In this document: positions 7,619 through 17,525 of the stretch, piece by piece
Layout of the letters: each line of letters opens with the position of its first letter
How positions within the stretch are numbered: position 1 is the first letter of the stretch
Assembly: GCA_002838205.1 (NCBI GenBank)
Contig: CP017950.1
Location: 1,928,858-1,992,857, forward strand
From: Tenericutes bacterium MZ-XQ
Lineage (GTDB): Bacteria; Bacillota_I; Bacilli_A; Acholeplasmatales; Acholeplasmataceae
Length of the DNA stretch: 64,000 bases
Direction: 5' to 3'
Position numbers and translations under genes: made by a program
Notes under the pieces: generated by a model
What the model was told of the DNA's origin: nothing
Database searches by the model: none
What the model saw: only the letters and a program-made list of their open reading frames with translations

Positions 7619-9253
7619 GTGAAGAAATATATCAAATATAAAACAGATATATTTACCATATTAAGTATTATAAGTGGCATACTCATATTATTGCCGCTTT
7701 TTAATATTTTAGTTGAACTTTTTAGTCCAACAACTCCAGAGTGGATCCACATTAAAACATATTTACTAAGGACATATATTACAAACACAGTCGTATTAGT
7801 TCTATTGGTATCTGTCATCGCAATCACTTTAGGTTTATTTTCAGCATATTTTATATCTAGATTTGAATTTAAAGGTAGAAAACTACTGAGTTGGTTACTC
7901 GTCTTACCGCTAGCTGTTCCAGCATATATCGCAGGTTATATCTATGCAGATATGACAAGTTATACTGGCACACTCACTCGACTACTTGGTTTTCTTGGTA
8001 TTGATCATTCTATAAACATCATGCATACTTTTGGAGCATCCGTCATCTTTGCGTTCACCTTATATCCATATGTATATCTTCTGTCTTTATCAAGTTTATC
8101 TAGACAAAGTTCTAATTATAATGACTCAGCTAAACTTTTAGGTGCTAACTCCTTTAGACGTTTTATGACAGTCACTTTACCTCTGCTTAGACCAGCACTT
8201 GTTGCTGGTAGTCTACTTGTTATTCTTGAGACATTAAATGATTATGGACTTGTCCAATATTTTAATATTCGAGTGTTTAGTTTTGCGATATTTAATGCCT
8301 GGTTTCAACTAGGAGATGTCACATCTGCCATAAGACTTTCAGCCTATTTAATGCTTACAGTCTTCATGATCATCCTTATCGAAAGAGCCTTAAGAGGTAA
8401 AAAGAAATACCATATGCCAAGCAAATCAAAACTTATCTCAAGACAAAAGCCGAAATTACCATTAAAGATTTTTATATACTTCTTTTTACTCACAATTCTT
8501 TTCATTGGATTTTTCATTCCTGTTTTACAGATGCTGTATTATTTATTCTTAACAATAAAAACAACTTTAACAGAAGGTTTACTCATTATCACTTTACAAA
8601 CGATCATTTCCGCAATCATTGCGACTTCAGCAATCGTCATCATCGCAGTAATCATGGTAAACTTTAATCGTTTGAAAAAAAGAAAACCACTGCATAAATA
8701 CTGGGTGAAAATCTCTAACTTAGGCTATGCGATCCCCGGAGCTGTTATCGCTGTATCCATTCATATCTTTTTTGTGGATTTAGATCGTTTATTATCACCT
8801 ATTTATAGGTTCTTCAATCCAGATAGTCCAACCTTAATCATTACAATGAGTGTATTTACACTACTATTTGCCTATGTCATTAGATTTCTAAGCATTGGAT
8901 TTAATGCAGTTGAAAGTCAATATGAAAAAGTTGGTACACATTTTACAGAATCAGCTTACATGCTTGGGTCATCAAAACTAAAAGCTCTCATCACAGTTGA
9001 CATACCGATGATTTATCCAGGATTAATTACAGCATTTATATTAGTGTTTGTTGATGTCATAAAAGAACTACCATTAACATTAATATTAAGACCCACAAAT
9101 TACGATACTTTAGCTACAAGTGCTTATGTCTATGCGAGTAACGAGATGATTCAAGAAACATCAATGCCATCACTCATTCTCATATTAATCGCATCAACAT
9201 TGATATTTATCATAACACATTATAAAAAAGGGGTGTTTAGCAATGTCCATTAA
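7619..9253 (+). CDS. Iron-type ABC transporter permease (fused two-domain)
   Basis: A membrane protein of about 544 residues with some twelve hydrophobic segments arranged as two consecutive permease domains, as in FbpB/AfuB/SfuB. Two EAA-loop-like motifs are visible: SAKLLGANSFRRFMTVTLPL in the first half and SAYMLGSSKLKALITVDIPM in the second. The GTG at 7619 is chosen over the in-frame GTG at 7610 because AAAGGTGG lies just upstream at normal distance; the 7610 codon is part of that binding site. It forms the membrane channel for the importer together with the ATPase encoded next, whose start overlaps its end by 11 nt. Confidence 0.85.
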   Translation: MKKYIKYKTDIFTILSIISGILILLPLFNILVELFSPTTPEWIHIKTYLLRTYITNTVVLVLLVSVIAITLGLFSAYFISRFEFKGRKLLSWLLVLPLAVPAYIAGYIYADMTSYTGTLTRLLGFLGIDHSINIMHTFGASVIFAFTLYPYVYLLSLSSLSRQSSNYNDSAKLLGANSFRRFMTVTLPLLRPALVAGSLLVILETLNDYGLVQYFNIRVFSFAIFNAWFQLGDVTSAIRLSAYLMLTVFMIILIERALRGKKKYHMPSKSKLISRQKPKLPLKIFIYFFLLTILFIGFFIPVLQMLYYLFLTIKTTLTEGLLIITLQTIISAIIATSAIVIIAVIMVNFNRLKKRKPLHKYWVKISNLGYAIPGAVIAVSIHIFFVDLDRLLSPIYRFFNPDSPTLIITMSVFTLLFAYVIRFLSIGFNAVESQYEKVGTHFTESAYMLGSSKLKALITVDIPMIYPGLITAFILVFVDVIKELPLTLILRPTNYDTLATSAYVYASNEMIQETSMPSLILILIASTLIFIITHYKKGVFSNVH

Positions 9254-9908
9254 ATTAGAAAACATACATTTTAAATATGAAAAAGAACACCCTATTCTTA
9301 CAGGATGTTCATTAACAGTAACAAACGGAGATATCGTTGCAATCCTTGGTCAAAGCGGATCTGGAAAAAGCACATTACTTAGAGTTTTGGCTGGACTTGA
9401 AAAACCGGACGCAGGTATAATCACTTTAGATGATGTTGTTTTAAATGATATTCATCACTTTGTTGATCCTAGCCTTAGAAAGATTGGTATGGTCTTTCAA
9501 GATTATGCATTATTCCCACATTTAAACATCGAAAAAAACATTGCATATAGTTTATCGAAAAAATCAACTATAGAAAAAAACAAAATCGTTGATGAGTTAC
9601 TCGAACTCATAGAGCTCAAAGAAAAAAAGGGCTATTATCCTCACGAGTTATCAGGAGGACAACAGCAACGTGTTGCGCTAGCAAGAAGTTTAGCAGCAAA
9701 TCCTAAAGTACTTCTTCTTGATGAACCATTTAGCAACTTAGACGCTGATCTAAGAGCTCAAATAAGACAAGATTTAAAACGTATTTTAAAGGAAAAAAAT
9801 ATAACCTGTATATTCGCAACCCACGATTTAGCAGATGCAATTGATATTGCAGATCATATTTATCAAGTTAAAAATGGAATCATAGAATATATGAAAAACA
9901 CGGAATAG
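9243..9908 (+). CDS. Iron-type ABC transporter ATP-binding protein
   Basis: A 221-residue ABC ATPase: Walker A GQSGSGKST at residues 36-44, Q-loop VFQDYALF, signature LSGGQQQRVALARSL, Walker B VLLLDEPFS and the switch His in IFATHDLADAID. At 221 residues it lacks the regulatory C-terminal extension of the 340-residue FbpC/PotA proteins, so it is a minimal nucleotide-binding subunit. It energises the importer encoded by the two preceding genes. The last codons form part of the terminator hairpin. Confidence 0.88.
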   Translation: MSIKLENIHFKYEKEHPILTGCSLTVTNGDIVAILGQSGSGKSTLLRVLAGLEKPDAGIITLDDVVLNDIHHFVDPSLRKIGMVFQDYALFPHLNIEKNIAYSLSKKSTIEKNKIVDELLELIELKEKKGYYPHELSGGQQQRVALARSLAANPKVLLLDEPFSNLDADLRAQIRQDLKRILKEKNITCIFATHDLADAIDIADHIYQVKNGIIEYMKNTE

Positions 9909-9923
9909 TACCCGTGTTTTTTT
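9895..9923 (+). terminator. Terminator overlapping the ATPase stop codon
   Basis: AAACACGG (9896-9903) pairs with CCGTGTTT (9912-9919), followed by a T-run to 9923. The stop codon TAG lies in the loop, and the end of the opposing DUF2785 gene overlaps the T-run. Confidence 0.75.
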
Positions 9924-10731
9924 ATTTGACTAAAACCGATTCAAGTTGATCAGTTATATCTTTTAAAGACTGATCTTTGAGACATTTAAAATATAACGAT
10001 CTTAGTAATTGCTTCACATTATTTTTACATATAATATCATTTGGGAGAGGTAATTGTTCATCCATATGCAGCATATCATCAATCCACTTAAACACAAACT
10101 CATTTGACAATATCTTTCGATCAAGTCCGGTCTTTAGTGCTATTGCCAAACGCTCATCTTCATTAAACATATAAAAATGATGTTGATCTTTTATTTTCTT
10201 GCTAACTGCATGAAACATCAACTCAAGTTTCGATGCATCAAACCATGATAACCCCATAAACATTTTAATTAAATCAGCACTATGTGCTATCGCATGAACC
10301 CATCCAAGTTTACTGTCATATCCTGTTAACATCTCTTCTTTTGAGAAATATAACATAAACCTATCAAAAGTTTCATGGATCAACTGTTTAGATATGACAT
10401 CATCTCTTTGATGAACATAAACGAAAATAACAAGTTGCAAAACTGTAAAACTTCTTTTTAAAACACTATTTTGATGTTGATTACTCATATCATAGAACAA
10501 GAAATTATCACTGATCAACCGAGAAAGGTATTTTTCTAAAGTTTTATCATCTAGTAATTGATCATGAAACACATGTGCGAGCACTTCATAGACAAGATGA
10601 TCTCTAATATAAGGATCTTCATGTCCTATGTTTTCTAACAATGCTTTTATAAGTGCTTGAATATCCACTTTAGAAAAATCAAATTTGCTTTCTTTAATAT
10701 TCTCTAAATGTTTAATCATTTGTTTTTCCAT
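9922..10731 (-). CDS. DUF2785 family protein
   Basis: A 269-residue, mostly helical protein without signal peptide or membrane segment. It contains YIRDHLVYEVLAHVF in the first third and SKLGWVHAIAHSADLIKMFM in the middle, matching the DUF2785 pattern (IRD..ay..l..w and GWaHAvAHgADll..l). No biochemical function is established for the family. It stands alone, converging on the iron-type importer, and starts after GGAGAGTAAAG. Confidence 0.75.
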   Translation of the reverse strand: MEKQMIKHLENIKESKFDFSKVDIQALIKALLENIGHEDPYIRDHLVYEVLAHVFHDQLLDDKTLEKYLSRLISDNFLFYDMSNQHQNSVLKRSFTVLQLVIFVYVHQRDDVISKQLIHETFDRFMLYFSKEEMLTGYDSKLGWVHAIAHSADLIKMFMGLSWFDASKLELMFHAVSKKIKDQHHFYMFNEDERLAIALKTGLDRKILSNEFVFKWIDDMLHMDEQLPLPNDIICKNNVKQLLRSLYFKCLKDQSLKDITDQLESVLVK

Positions 10732-10764
10732 CTTTACTCTCCTCGTAAAAATTTATTTTCATGA

Positions 10765-11553
10765 CTATTTTAGAACATGCTTCTTCATTGCTTTTGTAAA
10801 ACCTTCATTGTCATAAGTGTCAGTAATATCATCTGCAACTTTTTTTAAATCTACATGTCCATTGCCCATAGAAATACCTAAACCTGCAGTTTTTATCATC
10901 GTAATATCATTTTCTTGATCACCGATTGCAAGCACATCTTTAATATCAACATGTAGCAAATCGGAAAGTTTTAAAACTGTTCTTCCTTTATGAGATAAGT
11001 GATGTCCTATATCTAAAAAGAAAGGTCGACTTTGAACCATTGATATACCTTTTGTATCTAACAAAAACTGTTTAAGTGTTTTGATCTTCTCAATCGTATC
11101 ATCAATGACAAGTATTTTAAAAACACCTGTTTTGATATAGTCTTTAAGTTCACATTTCTCTACAATATGCGTATCAAACACACCAATTTTTTCATGGATT
11201 TTGATTGCTGCTTGTTTGGTTGTAACTACATCTTTGGTTGTATACATTAAGAAGTCAAGATCTTCTTCAAAACATCTATCTATGATTCGATGAAGTATGC
11301 CTTCAGGTAGAACTTCTTTATGTATAATTTTATTATTTTTAAAATCATAGATAATCGCACCATTACCGCAAATCACAGGTAAATCAATTTCTAATCTTTC
11401 TACGAGTTCTTTAGTTGCTACCATATGTCTACCTGTTGCGATTGTAAACATAATGCCTTGTTCTCTTAATTTTTTTATTGTTCTTAATGTCTGATTTGAT
11501 ACATATTGCTTATGTACCAAAGTTCCATCTAAATCTGCGATTACTAGTTTCAT
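10765..11553 (-). CDS. Cof-type HAD-superfamily sugar-phosphate phosphatase
   Basis: A protein of about 262 residues. HAD motif I is KLVIADLDGTL (nucleophile Asp7, acid Asp9), motif II is FTIATGR, the conserved Lys lies in the SHKGRTVLKL region and motif III/IV is AIGDQENDITMI. The large cap between motifs II and III places it with Cof/YidA-type IIB hydrolases that dephosphorylate sugar phosphates or flavin precursors. The frame extends 13 codons upstream (to 11592), but the protein that starts MKLVIADLDG fits the family; no convincing ribosome binding site decides this. Exact substrate unknown. Confidence 0.82.
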   Translation of the reverse strand: MKLVIADLDGTLVHKQYVSNQTLRTIKKLREQGIMFTIATGRHMVATKELVERLEIDLPVICGNGAIIYDFKNNKIIHKEVLPEGILHRIIDRCFEEDLDFLMYTTKDVVTTKQAAIKIHEKIGVFDTHIVEKCELKDYIKTGVFKILVIDDTIEKIKTLKQFLLDTKGISMVQSRPFFLDIGHHLSHKGRTVLKLSDLLHVDIKDVLAIGDQENDITMIKTAGLGISMGNGHVDLKKVADDITDTYDNEGFTKAMKKHVLK

Positions 11554-11640
11554 GTTTTCACCCACATGTAGTTTATATATTATACTTTTCAAAAAATGTC
11601 ATTTTTACTTTATCTATACCATTTCAGACAATCATTATCT

Positions 11641-12237
11641 TTAGATAAACAAAGTGATTAGATACTGAATAACACCGATGAAAGCTCCAAGGAATAACCC
11701 AACGATTTCAACAAAACGTAACTCTTTATTCATAAGTCCAAAAATTATTTTCTCAAACTCAACGAAATCTAATGTGTCAATTTTTTCTTTAACCATTTGA
11801 TAAATATTTAAATGATCAAAACTTGCTTTCTTAAATTCCTCGAGCATTTGATTAAACATTTCATCACTATGTTTGTTCATGTATTTTTCTATAAACGGTC
11901 TAACTTCTCCACCCATAAACATTGCGATCGCTGGTGGGATTGCTTCTGCCAATTTATCAATAATAACTTTTTTCAACTTTTCTTTGATTACATCCATATG
12001 TGCTTCATTGAGTAATTGATCCATCATAGCCTCTTTTGACAACAACTCTTGTTCAATAATTTCAGCTAACGAGACAGCGATTTGGTCTTTTCTCTTTGGA
12101 AAAACCCCTTGAATCTTAAACCCTAAAACATGATGTGGATTGATTGGTCTAAAAAGCATCTTAATAGCGATTTTGTTTGTTAGCCATCCGATAAGTCCAC
12201 CAATAAAGATAAATAATAATAATTTCTCAATTTCCAT
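11641..12237 (-). CDS. DUF445 family membrane protein
   Basis: A protein of 198 residues. The N-terminal segment LLLFIFIGGLIGWLTNKIAI with KMLFRPINPHHVLGFKIQ followed by GVFPKRKDQIA is the hallmark of DUF445/YheB proteins, and the last 20 residues form a second transmembrane helix. The ends therefore lie in the membrane and the central helical part between them. Known members are about 370-400 residues, so this is a short version. The start is set at the Met (12237) preceded by GAGGTG, which itself lies inside the longer frame. Function unknown; a B. subtilis relative is linked to sporulation. Confidence 0.8.
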   Translation of the reverse strand: MEIEKLLLFIFIGGLIGWLTNKIAIKMLFRPINPHHVLGFKIQGVFPKRKDQIAVSLAEIIEQELLSKEAMMDQLLNEAHMDVIKEKLKKVIIDKLAEAIPPAIAMFMGGEVRPFIEKYMNKHSDEMFNQMLEEFKKASFDHLNIYQMVKEKIDTLDFVEFEKIIFGLMNKELRFVEIVGLFLGAFIGVIQYLITLFI

Positions 12238-12465
12238 AATACACCTCATCTTAAATCATTTATCAATAAAATAATCCTAAATCATTATAGCATAATTTGT
12301 ATAGTTTTTCTCTATAATAGAAGATATCTGTTTTCAACTAAAATCTATAATGCTTTATATACTACTATGATAACAACATCTTCACATAGGAATCACGACA
12401 AGTCTCAAATTGCTTGGTTTATATATAGTGTTTTTTAAATTCAATAATTAAATATCGATAACCTA

Positions 12466-12507
12466 TTGACACACAATGACTAATTATGATAAATTAAACA
12501 TGTTTAA
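12466..12507 (+). promoter_or_regulatory. Promoter with TetR operator in front of the acetyltransferase/SnoaL pair
   Basis: TTGACA (12466-12471) with GATAAA (12488-12493) as -10 at 16 bp. The perfect palindrome TTAAACATGTTTAA (12494-12507) follows immediately and is identical to the operator of the CPBP gene at 2819-2832. The rest of the 12238-12465 stretch shows no clear element. Confidence 0.7.
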
Positions 12508-12573
12508 ATATCTACATATGTGGTCTTTAACACAATAATTTTTTAAATATATACAATGAATGGATGGACTCAA

Positions 12574-13080
12574 ATGATCAATTACAAAAATATCACATTA
12601 AAAAGACTTACAAAAGATGACAAACACATCTATTATGAATCTGGATTTAAACATCCTGACGAACAAGTAGACTATCTAACAGGCACAGATAAATCATATT
12701 CATATAGTCAAATATCAGATTATGTTGATCATGTGGTCGACCAAAATGATCGCATAGATTTTTTAATTTTTTCTGAGACAAGACTTGTCGGTGAAATTGT
12801 GTTTAGTCACATAGACACATTAACTAAACATTGTGATTTTAGAATTGCGATATTTAATCAAAGTGACTTCAGTAAAAAGTACGGATCTCATGCCATGAAA
12901 GCTGGTCTAGATTATATGATCTCAAAACATGAAATAGTGTCATTCTCTCTAGAAGTTTACACATTTAATCTTCGAGCTATTCATGTTTATGAAAAATTTG
13001 GATTTAAAATAATAAGTCGACACAAAGATGCTAAAAATAGAGATTATTACATCATGAGACTTACAACAGAAAAGCATTAA
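12574..13080 (+). CDS. GNAT family N-acetyltransferase
   Basis: A protein of 168 residues with the GNAT fold of the RimJ/RimL-like group: strand pair DFLIFSETRLVGEIVFS, then DFRIAIFNQSDFSKKYGSHA as the acetyl-CoA binding loop (normally QxxGxG/A; here degenerate KKYGSHA) and the final NLRAIHVYEKFGFK helix-strand. It transfers an acetyl group from acetyl-CoA to an amine; the acceptor is unknown. The Met at 12574 is chosen because GGATGG lies 6 nt upstream; an ATG at 12556 has no binding site. A TetR operator in its promoter links it to the regulator at 1.4-1.9 kb. Confidence 0.8.
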   Translation: MINYKNITLKRLTKDDKHIYYESGFKHPDEQVDYLTGTDKSYSYSQISDYVDHVVDQNDRIDFLIFSETRLVGEIVFSHIDTLTKHCDFRIAIFNQSDFSKKYGSHAMKAGLDYMISKHEIVSFSLEVYTFNLRAIHVYEKFGFKIISRHKDAKNRDYYIMRLTTEKH

Positions 13081-13111
13081 CATATATAAATAATACTCAA
13101 AGGAGAACAAA

Positions 13112-13852
13112 ATGCATCAAAATCAACTCACTCAAAAACAAAAAGAAACTATATATACTGACCTTGACAATATAAACCTTAAGTGGAAAACCACGTTTTC
13201 TTCAAATCCTAAAGCATTAAAAGACTATTACCACCCACAAGCAATCATCTTTTATGAGAACGAGACTCACAAAATAGGCGATGAACATATCATCAACACT
13301 TATCTTAGAATGAATAATAATCAAAAAACGATTGATAACCTATCAGTATCTTATCGAGCGGTACTCAATGGCAATCAAGATATTGTTTATGAGTCAGGAC
13401 ACTTCTTATTATCCACCAAAGAGATATATCAATATATGGTCATATGGTCAAAAAAAGATTCTATATGGTACCGTGAACTTGAAGTCCTAGCAAGATATAA
13501 CCCTCAAGAAATCAATGAAGATCCTCTTAAACCTTTAAGAGATCAGTGGGGTATCATAGCAAGCAATCAAGGTTGCAAAGCTTTGATTGAAAATTTATAT
13601 ACAAAAGACTGTGTCTATTACAATCAGGGTAATGTTTATACTGGTCACGAGCAGTTAAATCAAATGTATTCTTATATGAATCAACCAGAATATACTGTTC
13701 ATTTAAAAAAAGATTTCAGCGTTGTTGTAAATGCATCCTTAGCATATGAAATAGGAACATGGATCCTCCCAAACTATCAAGACAAATACTTTGTGATTTG
13801 GATTAAAGATCGTGATGGTTTATGGAAAATGAAATTAGATTCAAACTGGTAA
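13112..13852 (+). CDS. Tandem SnoaL/NTF2-like domain protein
   Basis: A 246-residue protein of two similar halves. Residues about 10-120 contain LKDYYHPQAIIFYENETHKI, then YESGHFLLS and YMVIWSKKDSIWYRELEVL; residues about 145-246 repeat the order with LIENLYTKDCVYYNQGNVYT, YEIGTWILP and YFVIWIKDRDGLWKMKLD. This is the cone-shaped NTF2/SnoaL fold, used for small-molecule binding or isomerase-type chemistry. AAGGAGAAC precedes the start, 31 nt after the acetyltransferase gene, so both belong to one TetR-controlled transcript. Ligand unknown. Confidence 0.7.
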   Translation: MHQNQLTQKQKETIYTDLDNINLKWKTTFSSNPKALKDYYHPQAIIFYENETHKIGDEHIINTYLRMNNNQKTIDNLSVSYRAVLNGNQDIVYESGHFLLSTKEIYQYMVIWSKKDSIWYRELEVLARYNPQEINEDPLKPLRDQWGIIASNQGCKALIENLYTKDCVYYNQGNVYTGHEQLNQMYSYMNQPEYTVHLKKDFSVVVNASLAYEIGTWILPNYQDKYFVIWIKDRDGLWKMKLDSNW

Positions 13853-13886
13853 ATAATAATTCACATCTACAACTCATGTTTTTAAT

Positions 13887-13907
13887 AAGCGGTTTACCGC
13901 TTTTTTT
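13887..13907 (+). terminator. Terminator after the SnoaL-like gene
   Basis: AAGCGG (13887-13892), loop TTTA, CCGCTT (13897-13902) and T-run. The hairpin covers the stop codon of the opposing membrane protein gene. Confidence 0.75.
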
Positions 13908-14556
13908 CTTGTTTTTTTAGTGAGAGTAACACCCCAAGAACAATCGATAAATAACTTGCCATGAGTACTCTATATGTAGAAGGCAACATAAATGTAATCG
14001 TATGTGCAGGAATCCAAAATAACGGTATAGTTTTCATAATCACGAATGAAAAGAAAAAATGATAATCTATCTTTTTCACAACATCATCAAAACGAACAGT
14101 TACTATTTTTTTAATTGATCCTTCTCCTAAGTCAATATATGTATCTGTGAATCTATGAAACATCATAAATGTAGGTGCAAATATGACATTCATTGAAAAA
14201 CTAATCATAAATGCATAAATAAGTTTATTTAGAAACTCATTTTCGAAAATAATTTGATTGTTAAATATTGTTTTTATACCTCCATCAAATAGTGGAAACA
14301 CAAAAACAAATACCATCCCTAAAAAGCCCCAGATGATTGCTTTAATATAAACTCCAGGATCTCTAAAATAATATCCAGTTCTAATTCTTTTAACTAAAAT
14401 CTCACCCATACTGGCTAGAATCATCGTTTTTAGAAAACCCATAGCATAAGGAAAACGCGTTGTTAGTTCTACAAAAATTTGATTTGTCCTCGGTAAAAAT
14501 ACAAACAATGATATGAAAAGCAAAATACATCCCCAAATAAAATCTTTAATTTTCAT
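13894..14556 (-). CDS. Conserved Mpv17/PMP22-like membrane protein
   Basis: A 220-residue membrane protein with five or six hydrophobic segments. PYAMGFLKTMILASMGEIL near residue 37, WGFLGMVFVFVFPLF in the middle and the late FAPTFMMFHRFTDTYIDLG, with TIPLFWIPAHTITFMLPSTY near the end, are conserved in a bacterial family annotated as Mpv17/PMP22-like. The function in bacteria is unknown. GAGGTGA precedes the start. It lies between the SnoaL-like gene and the his operon and appears to be monocistronic. Confidence 0.68.
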   Translation of the reverse strand: MKIKDFIWGCILLFISLFVFLPRTNQIFVELTTRFPYAMGFLKTMILASMGEILVKRIRTGYYFRDPGVYIKAIIWGFLGMVFVFVFPLFDGGIKTIFNNQIIFENEFLNKLIYAFMISFSMNVIFAPTFMMFHRFTDTYIDLGEGSIKKIVTVRFDDVVKKIDYHFFFSFVIMKTIPLFWIPAHTITFMLPSTYRVLMASYLSIVLGVLLSLKKQEKKR

Positions 14557-14610
14557 AAGTCACCTCGAATATATCTATACTCATGATAACTTATAAATAA
14601 AAATTTCACA

Positions 14611-14632
14611 AGAAAAAAAGGCACTAGGCCTT
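14611..14632 (-). terminator. Terminator of the his operon
   Basis: On the minus strand AAGGC-loop-GCCTT (14618-14632) followed by seven T. It overlaps the last bases of the phosphatase gene. Confidence 0.65.
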
Positions 14633-15440
14633 ATATCTTTATAAATATGGGTTTTCTTTTTTCAAATACAGTGATTTCATCAAATCCTGCTTTTTTAAGT
14701 AATGCAATCGCTTCATCAAATCCAAAATAGTAATCTTTAACATAATGAGCATCAGACCCAAAAGTCACAATCTTTCCACCAAGTCTTTTATATGCTTTCA
14801 TAATATCTAAAGAAGGATGAACAGAACCTAATCCATATCTAATACCTGAGGTATTAATCTCCAACCCTTTACCTTTTTCAATTAATACCTTTAAAAACAT
14901 CTCAATCGTATCCTTGTGATCTTCATAGTTATACTTACGCTCATCATATGTTCCCCATCTAATAATATAATCGATATGTCCAAACACATCAAAATTTTCG
15001 TAGTTTTGTACCGTCTCTAAGCAGATTTCAAAGTATCTTTGATAAGCTTCTTTTTGAGATTTTCCTCTATAAAAATCTAGGTTATAAAAATCCAATCCAT
15101 CTCCTGAATGAATCGAGCAAACAACAAACTCAAAGGGGTATCTGTTTAAAAACTCATTAAGTCGATCATTTAAATGGGGTCTATATCCAATTTCAACACC
15201 TACCGCAAGTGGAAAGTTTTCCTCTTTTTCGACTTTCTTCAAATCGATCATGTATCTATCATAATCAATTAAGTCGTCAAAAAGTTCTGCTACACTATCA
15301 AAATCTACATGATCTGTAAACATAAGTTTTGAAATACCCATCGATTTAGCTTTTTTAACATATGCTTTAAATGTCGCATTTGGATCTGCGTCAGGTGAAT
15401 AATTGGTATGCATGTGTTGATCAATGATTTTCGGATTCAT
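14631..15440 (-). CDS. hisJ: Histidinol-phosphatase, PHP family
   Basis: A 269-residue PHP-domain metallohydrolase: [15 protein letters not shown] with His9 and His11, [33 protein letters not shown] and [11 protein letters not shown] give the ligands of the trinuclear metal site. It removes phosphate from L-histidinol phosphate, the step before histidinol dehydrogenase. It is the last gene of the operon and overlaps hisIE by 4 nt. Firmicutes use this PHP enzyme (HisK/HisJ) in place of the HAD-type domain fused to HisB in enterobacteria; here HisB is single-domain, which fits. Confidence 0.88.
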   Translation of the reverse strand: MNPKIIDQHMHTNYSPDADPNATFKAYVKKAKSMGISKLMFTDHVDFDSVAELFDDLIDYDRYMIDLKKVEKEENFPLAVGVEIGYRPHLNDRLNEFLNRYPFEFVVCSIHSGDGLDFYNLDFYRGKSQKEAYQRYFEICLETVQNYENFDVFGHIDYIIRWGTYDERKYNYEDHKDTIEMFLKVLIEKGKGLEINTSGIRYGLGSVHPSLDIMKAYKRLGGKIVTFGSDAHYVKDYYFGFDEAIALLKKAGFDEITVFEKRKPIFIKI

Positions 15441-16054
15441 TTTTTATTCTGTCTCCTTTTTAACTCATTTTTAATATCATCTGGTTTAATGCCTTGTTCA
15501 ACCATTAGCACTAAACTGTGATAAACAAGATCTGATAACTCATAAATCAGTTCATCTTTATCTCTATTTTTGGCTCCAATGATGACCTCAGCAGTTTCTT
15601 CTCCAACTTTCTTTAATATCTTATCCAAACCTTTATCAAATAAATAGTTAGTATATGAACCTTCAACAGGATGCTTTCTTCTTTCTTCAATGGTTGCGTA
15701 AACCTCATCAATGATATAAGATGAATCACTTAACTGAGTTGTTTCAAAAACAGGTTCAAAAAAACATGATCGATGCATCGTGTGACAAGCAACACCTTTT
15801 TGATCAACCATCAACAACAATGCATCTTGATCACAATCATAATACATGGCTTTTACATATTGGATATGACCTGTTGTCTCACCTTTTTTCCATAGTTCTT
15901 TTCTACTTCTGCTATAATAGTGAGCAACCTTTTCATCTACTGTTCTTTGATAAGCTTCCTCATTCATATAGGCAAGCATTAATACTTCTTTCGTATCATA
16001 AGCTTGAGTGATTACAGGAACTAGTCCTTGTTCATTAAATTGAATTGGTTTCAT
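15437..16054 (-). CDS. hisI: Bifunctional phosphoribosyl-AMP cyclohydrolase / phosphoribosyl-ATP pyrophosphatase
   Basis: A 205-residue HisIE fusion. Residues 1-100 are the PRA-CH domain: [15 protein letters not shown], metal-binding [10 protein letters not shown] and the [11 protein letters not shown] zinc motif (usual ACHTGxxSCF with Met in place of Gly). Residues about 115-205 are the PRA-PH domain with [20 protein letters not shown] and [16 protein letters not shown]. It catalyses the second and third steps, pyrophosphate removal from PR-ATP and ring opening of PR-AMP. It overlaps hisF by 4 nt and hisJ by 4 nt. Confidence 0.93.
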   Translation of the reverse strand: MKPIQFNEQGLVPVITQAYDTKEVLMLAYMNEEAYQRTVDEKVAHYYSRSRKELWKKGETTGHIQYVKAMYYDCDQDALLLMVDQKGVACHTMHRSCFFEPVFETTQLSDSSYIIDEVYATIEERRKHPVEGSYTNYLFDKGLDKILKKVGEETAEVIIGAKNRDKDELIYELSDLVYHSLVLMVEQGIKPDDIKNELKRRQNKK

Positions 16055-16824
16055 TGTTTGCTCCCTTCGATGCGTACATTGATTCCTGCATCTTTAAGAT
16101 ATGATTTTAAATCGTTAATCATAATTTCTTTATAGTGAAATACTGATGCAGCAAGTACTGCATCTGTATCAGTTTTTGCTAACGCTTCTAAAAAATGTTC
16201 TTTTATACCTGCACCACCAGATGCAATGATTGGCACTTTAACTGATTTTGCTAACAAGGTCAATAACTCTAAATCATACCCGTTTTTCATACCGTCTTCA
16301 TCAATTGAGTTGATACATATTTCTCCTGCACCTAATCCTACTCCTTTAATTGCCCATTCGATCACATCTAAATCGGTTTTATTTCTACCACCATGTGTAT
16401 AAACTTTATAAGTCCCATCTAAATCTTTTTTCGCATCAATGGATAAGACAACACATTGATTACCAAACTTCTGAGCTGCTTCCTTGATTAACAAAGGATT
16501 TTTGATTGCTCCTGAGTTAACAGATATCTTATCAGCACCTCTTCTAAGAATATTTGTAAAATCATCAATCGTATTGACACCACCACCAACACAAAAAGGT
16601 ATATTGATTTCTTTTGCAACATCAGATATGAAATCTAAAGATATTTCTCTTGCTTCGTGTGATGCTGTAATATCATAAAATATAATTTCATCTGCACCCT
16701 CTAAGCTATAGTACTTTGCTAAGGCAACCGGATCATCAACATCTTTAATATCTTCAAATTTTTTGCCTTTGACAACTCTTCCATTTTTAACATCTAAACA
16801 CGGAATGATTCTTTTTGTAAGCAT
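16051..16824 (-). CDS. hisF: Imidazole glycerol phosphate synthase cyclase subunit
   Basis: A 257-residue TIM barrel: [16 protein letters not shown] with catalytic Asp11, [23 protein letters not shown] with the second catalytic Asp, [18 protein letters not shown] and [13 protein letters not shown] for phosphate binding. It uses ammonia delivered by HisH to convert PRFAR into imidazole glycerol phosphate and AICAR. It overlaps hisA by 31 nt, the longest overlap in this operon. Confidence 0.95.
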   Translation of the reverse strand: MLTKRIIPCLDVKNGRVVKGKKFEDIKDVDDPVALAKYYSLEGADEIIFYDITASHEAREISLDFISDVAKEINIPFCVGGGVNTIDDFTNILRRGADKISVNSGAIKNPLLIKEAAQKFGNQCVVLSIDAKKDLDGTYKVYTHGGRNKTDLDVIEWAIKGVGLGAGEICINSIDEDGMKNGYDLELLTLLAKSVKVPIIASGGAGIKEHFLEALAKTDTDAVLAASVFHYKEIMINDLKSYLKDAGINVRIEGSKQ

Positions 16825-17525
16825 GTGATTGCCTCCTTTAAATCAATTCTTTTCTCATATAATGCTTTACCAATAATCGCTCCATATAGCGACATCCTAT
16901 TTAACTCAAGGATATCATCCACTGATGAAACACCACCAGAAGCTATGATCATCAGCTTCGTTTCATTAAGCAATTGCTGATAGTCCTTAAAACTAGGACC
17001 TTCTAACATCCCATCTTTTGAAACATCTGTGTATACAATCTTTTTAATACCTATTTCTTCCATCTGTTTTGCAAAGTCAATGGTTTTAATCTTACTATTT
17101 TTTTGCCATCCTCTGGTAAGTACATATCCGTTTTTAGAATCTATTGAAACAACTATTTTCCCAGGAAAAGCACTGATCATTTGTTTTAATAGTTTTGTGT
17201 CTTCAACAGCAACAGAACCAACAATCACTTCAGAAACACCTATAGAAAAAAGATCTTCCATTTGTTTTAATGACCTAATCCCACCACCTACTTCAACTTG
17301 AAGAGTTGTTTGATCAACAATTTGTTTAATGATTTCTAAATGATTCATGTTTCCATTTTTTGCACCATCTAGATCAACCACATGAAGATAGGTTGCACCT
17401 GCTTTTTCAAAGCTCTTTGCTAATGTAACCGGTTCGTCACTATAGACAGTTTCTTGATTAAAATCTCCTTGTACAAGTCTAATAGCTTTTTGATTTTTCA
17501 AATCAATTGCTGGCAATATAATCAT
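16794..17525 (-). CDS. hisA: ProFAR isomerase
   Basis: A 243-residue TIM barrel related to His[21 protein letters not shown] with catalytic Asp8, [30 protein letters not shown] with the second catalytic Asp, and [12 protein letters not shown]. It performs the Amadori rearrangement of ProFAR to PRFAR. Its start lies inside hisH (23 nt overlap). Confidence 0.95.
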   Translation of the reverse strand: MIILPAIDLKNQKAIRLVQGDFNQETVYSDEPVTLAKSFEKAGATYLHVVDLDGAKNGNMNHLEIIKQIVDQTTLQVEVGGGIRSLKQMEDLFSIGVSEVIVGSVAVEDTKLLKQMISAFPGKIVVSIDSKNGYVLTRGWQKNSKIKTIDFAKQMEEIGIKKIVYTDVSKDGMLEGPSFKDYQQLLNETKLMIIASGGVSSVDDILELNRMSLYGAIIGKALYEKRIDLKEAITCLQKESFRV

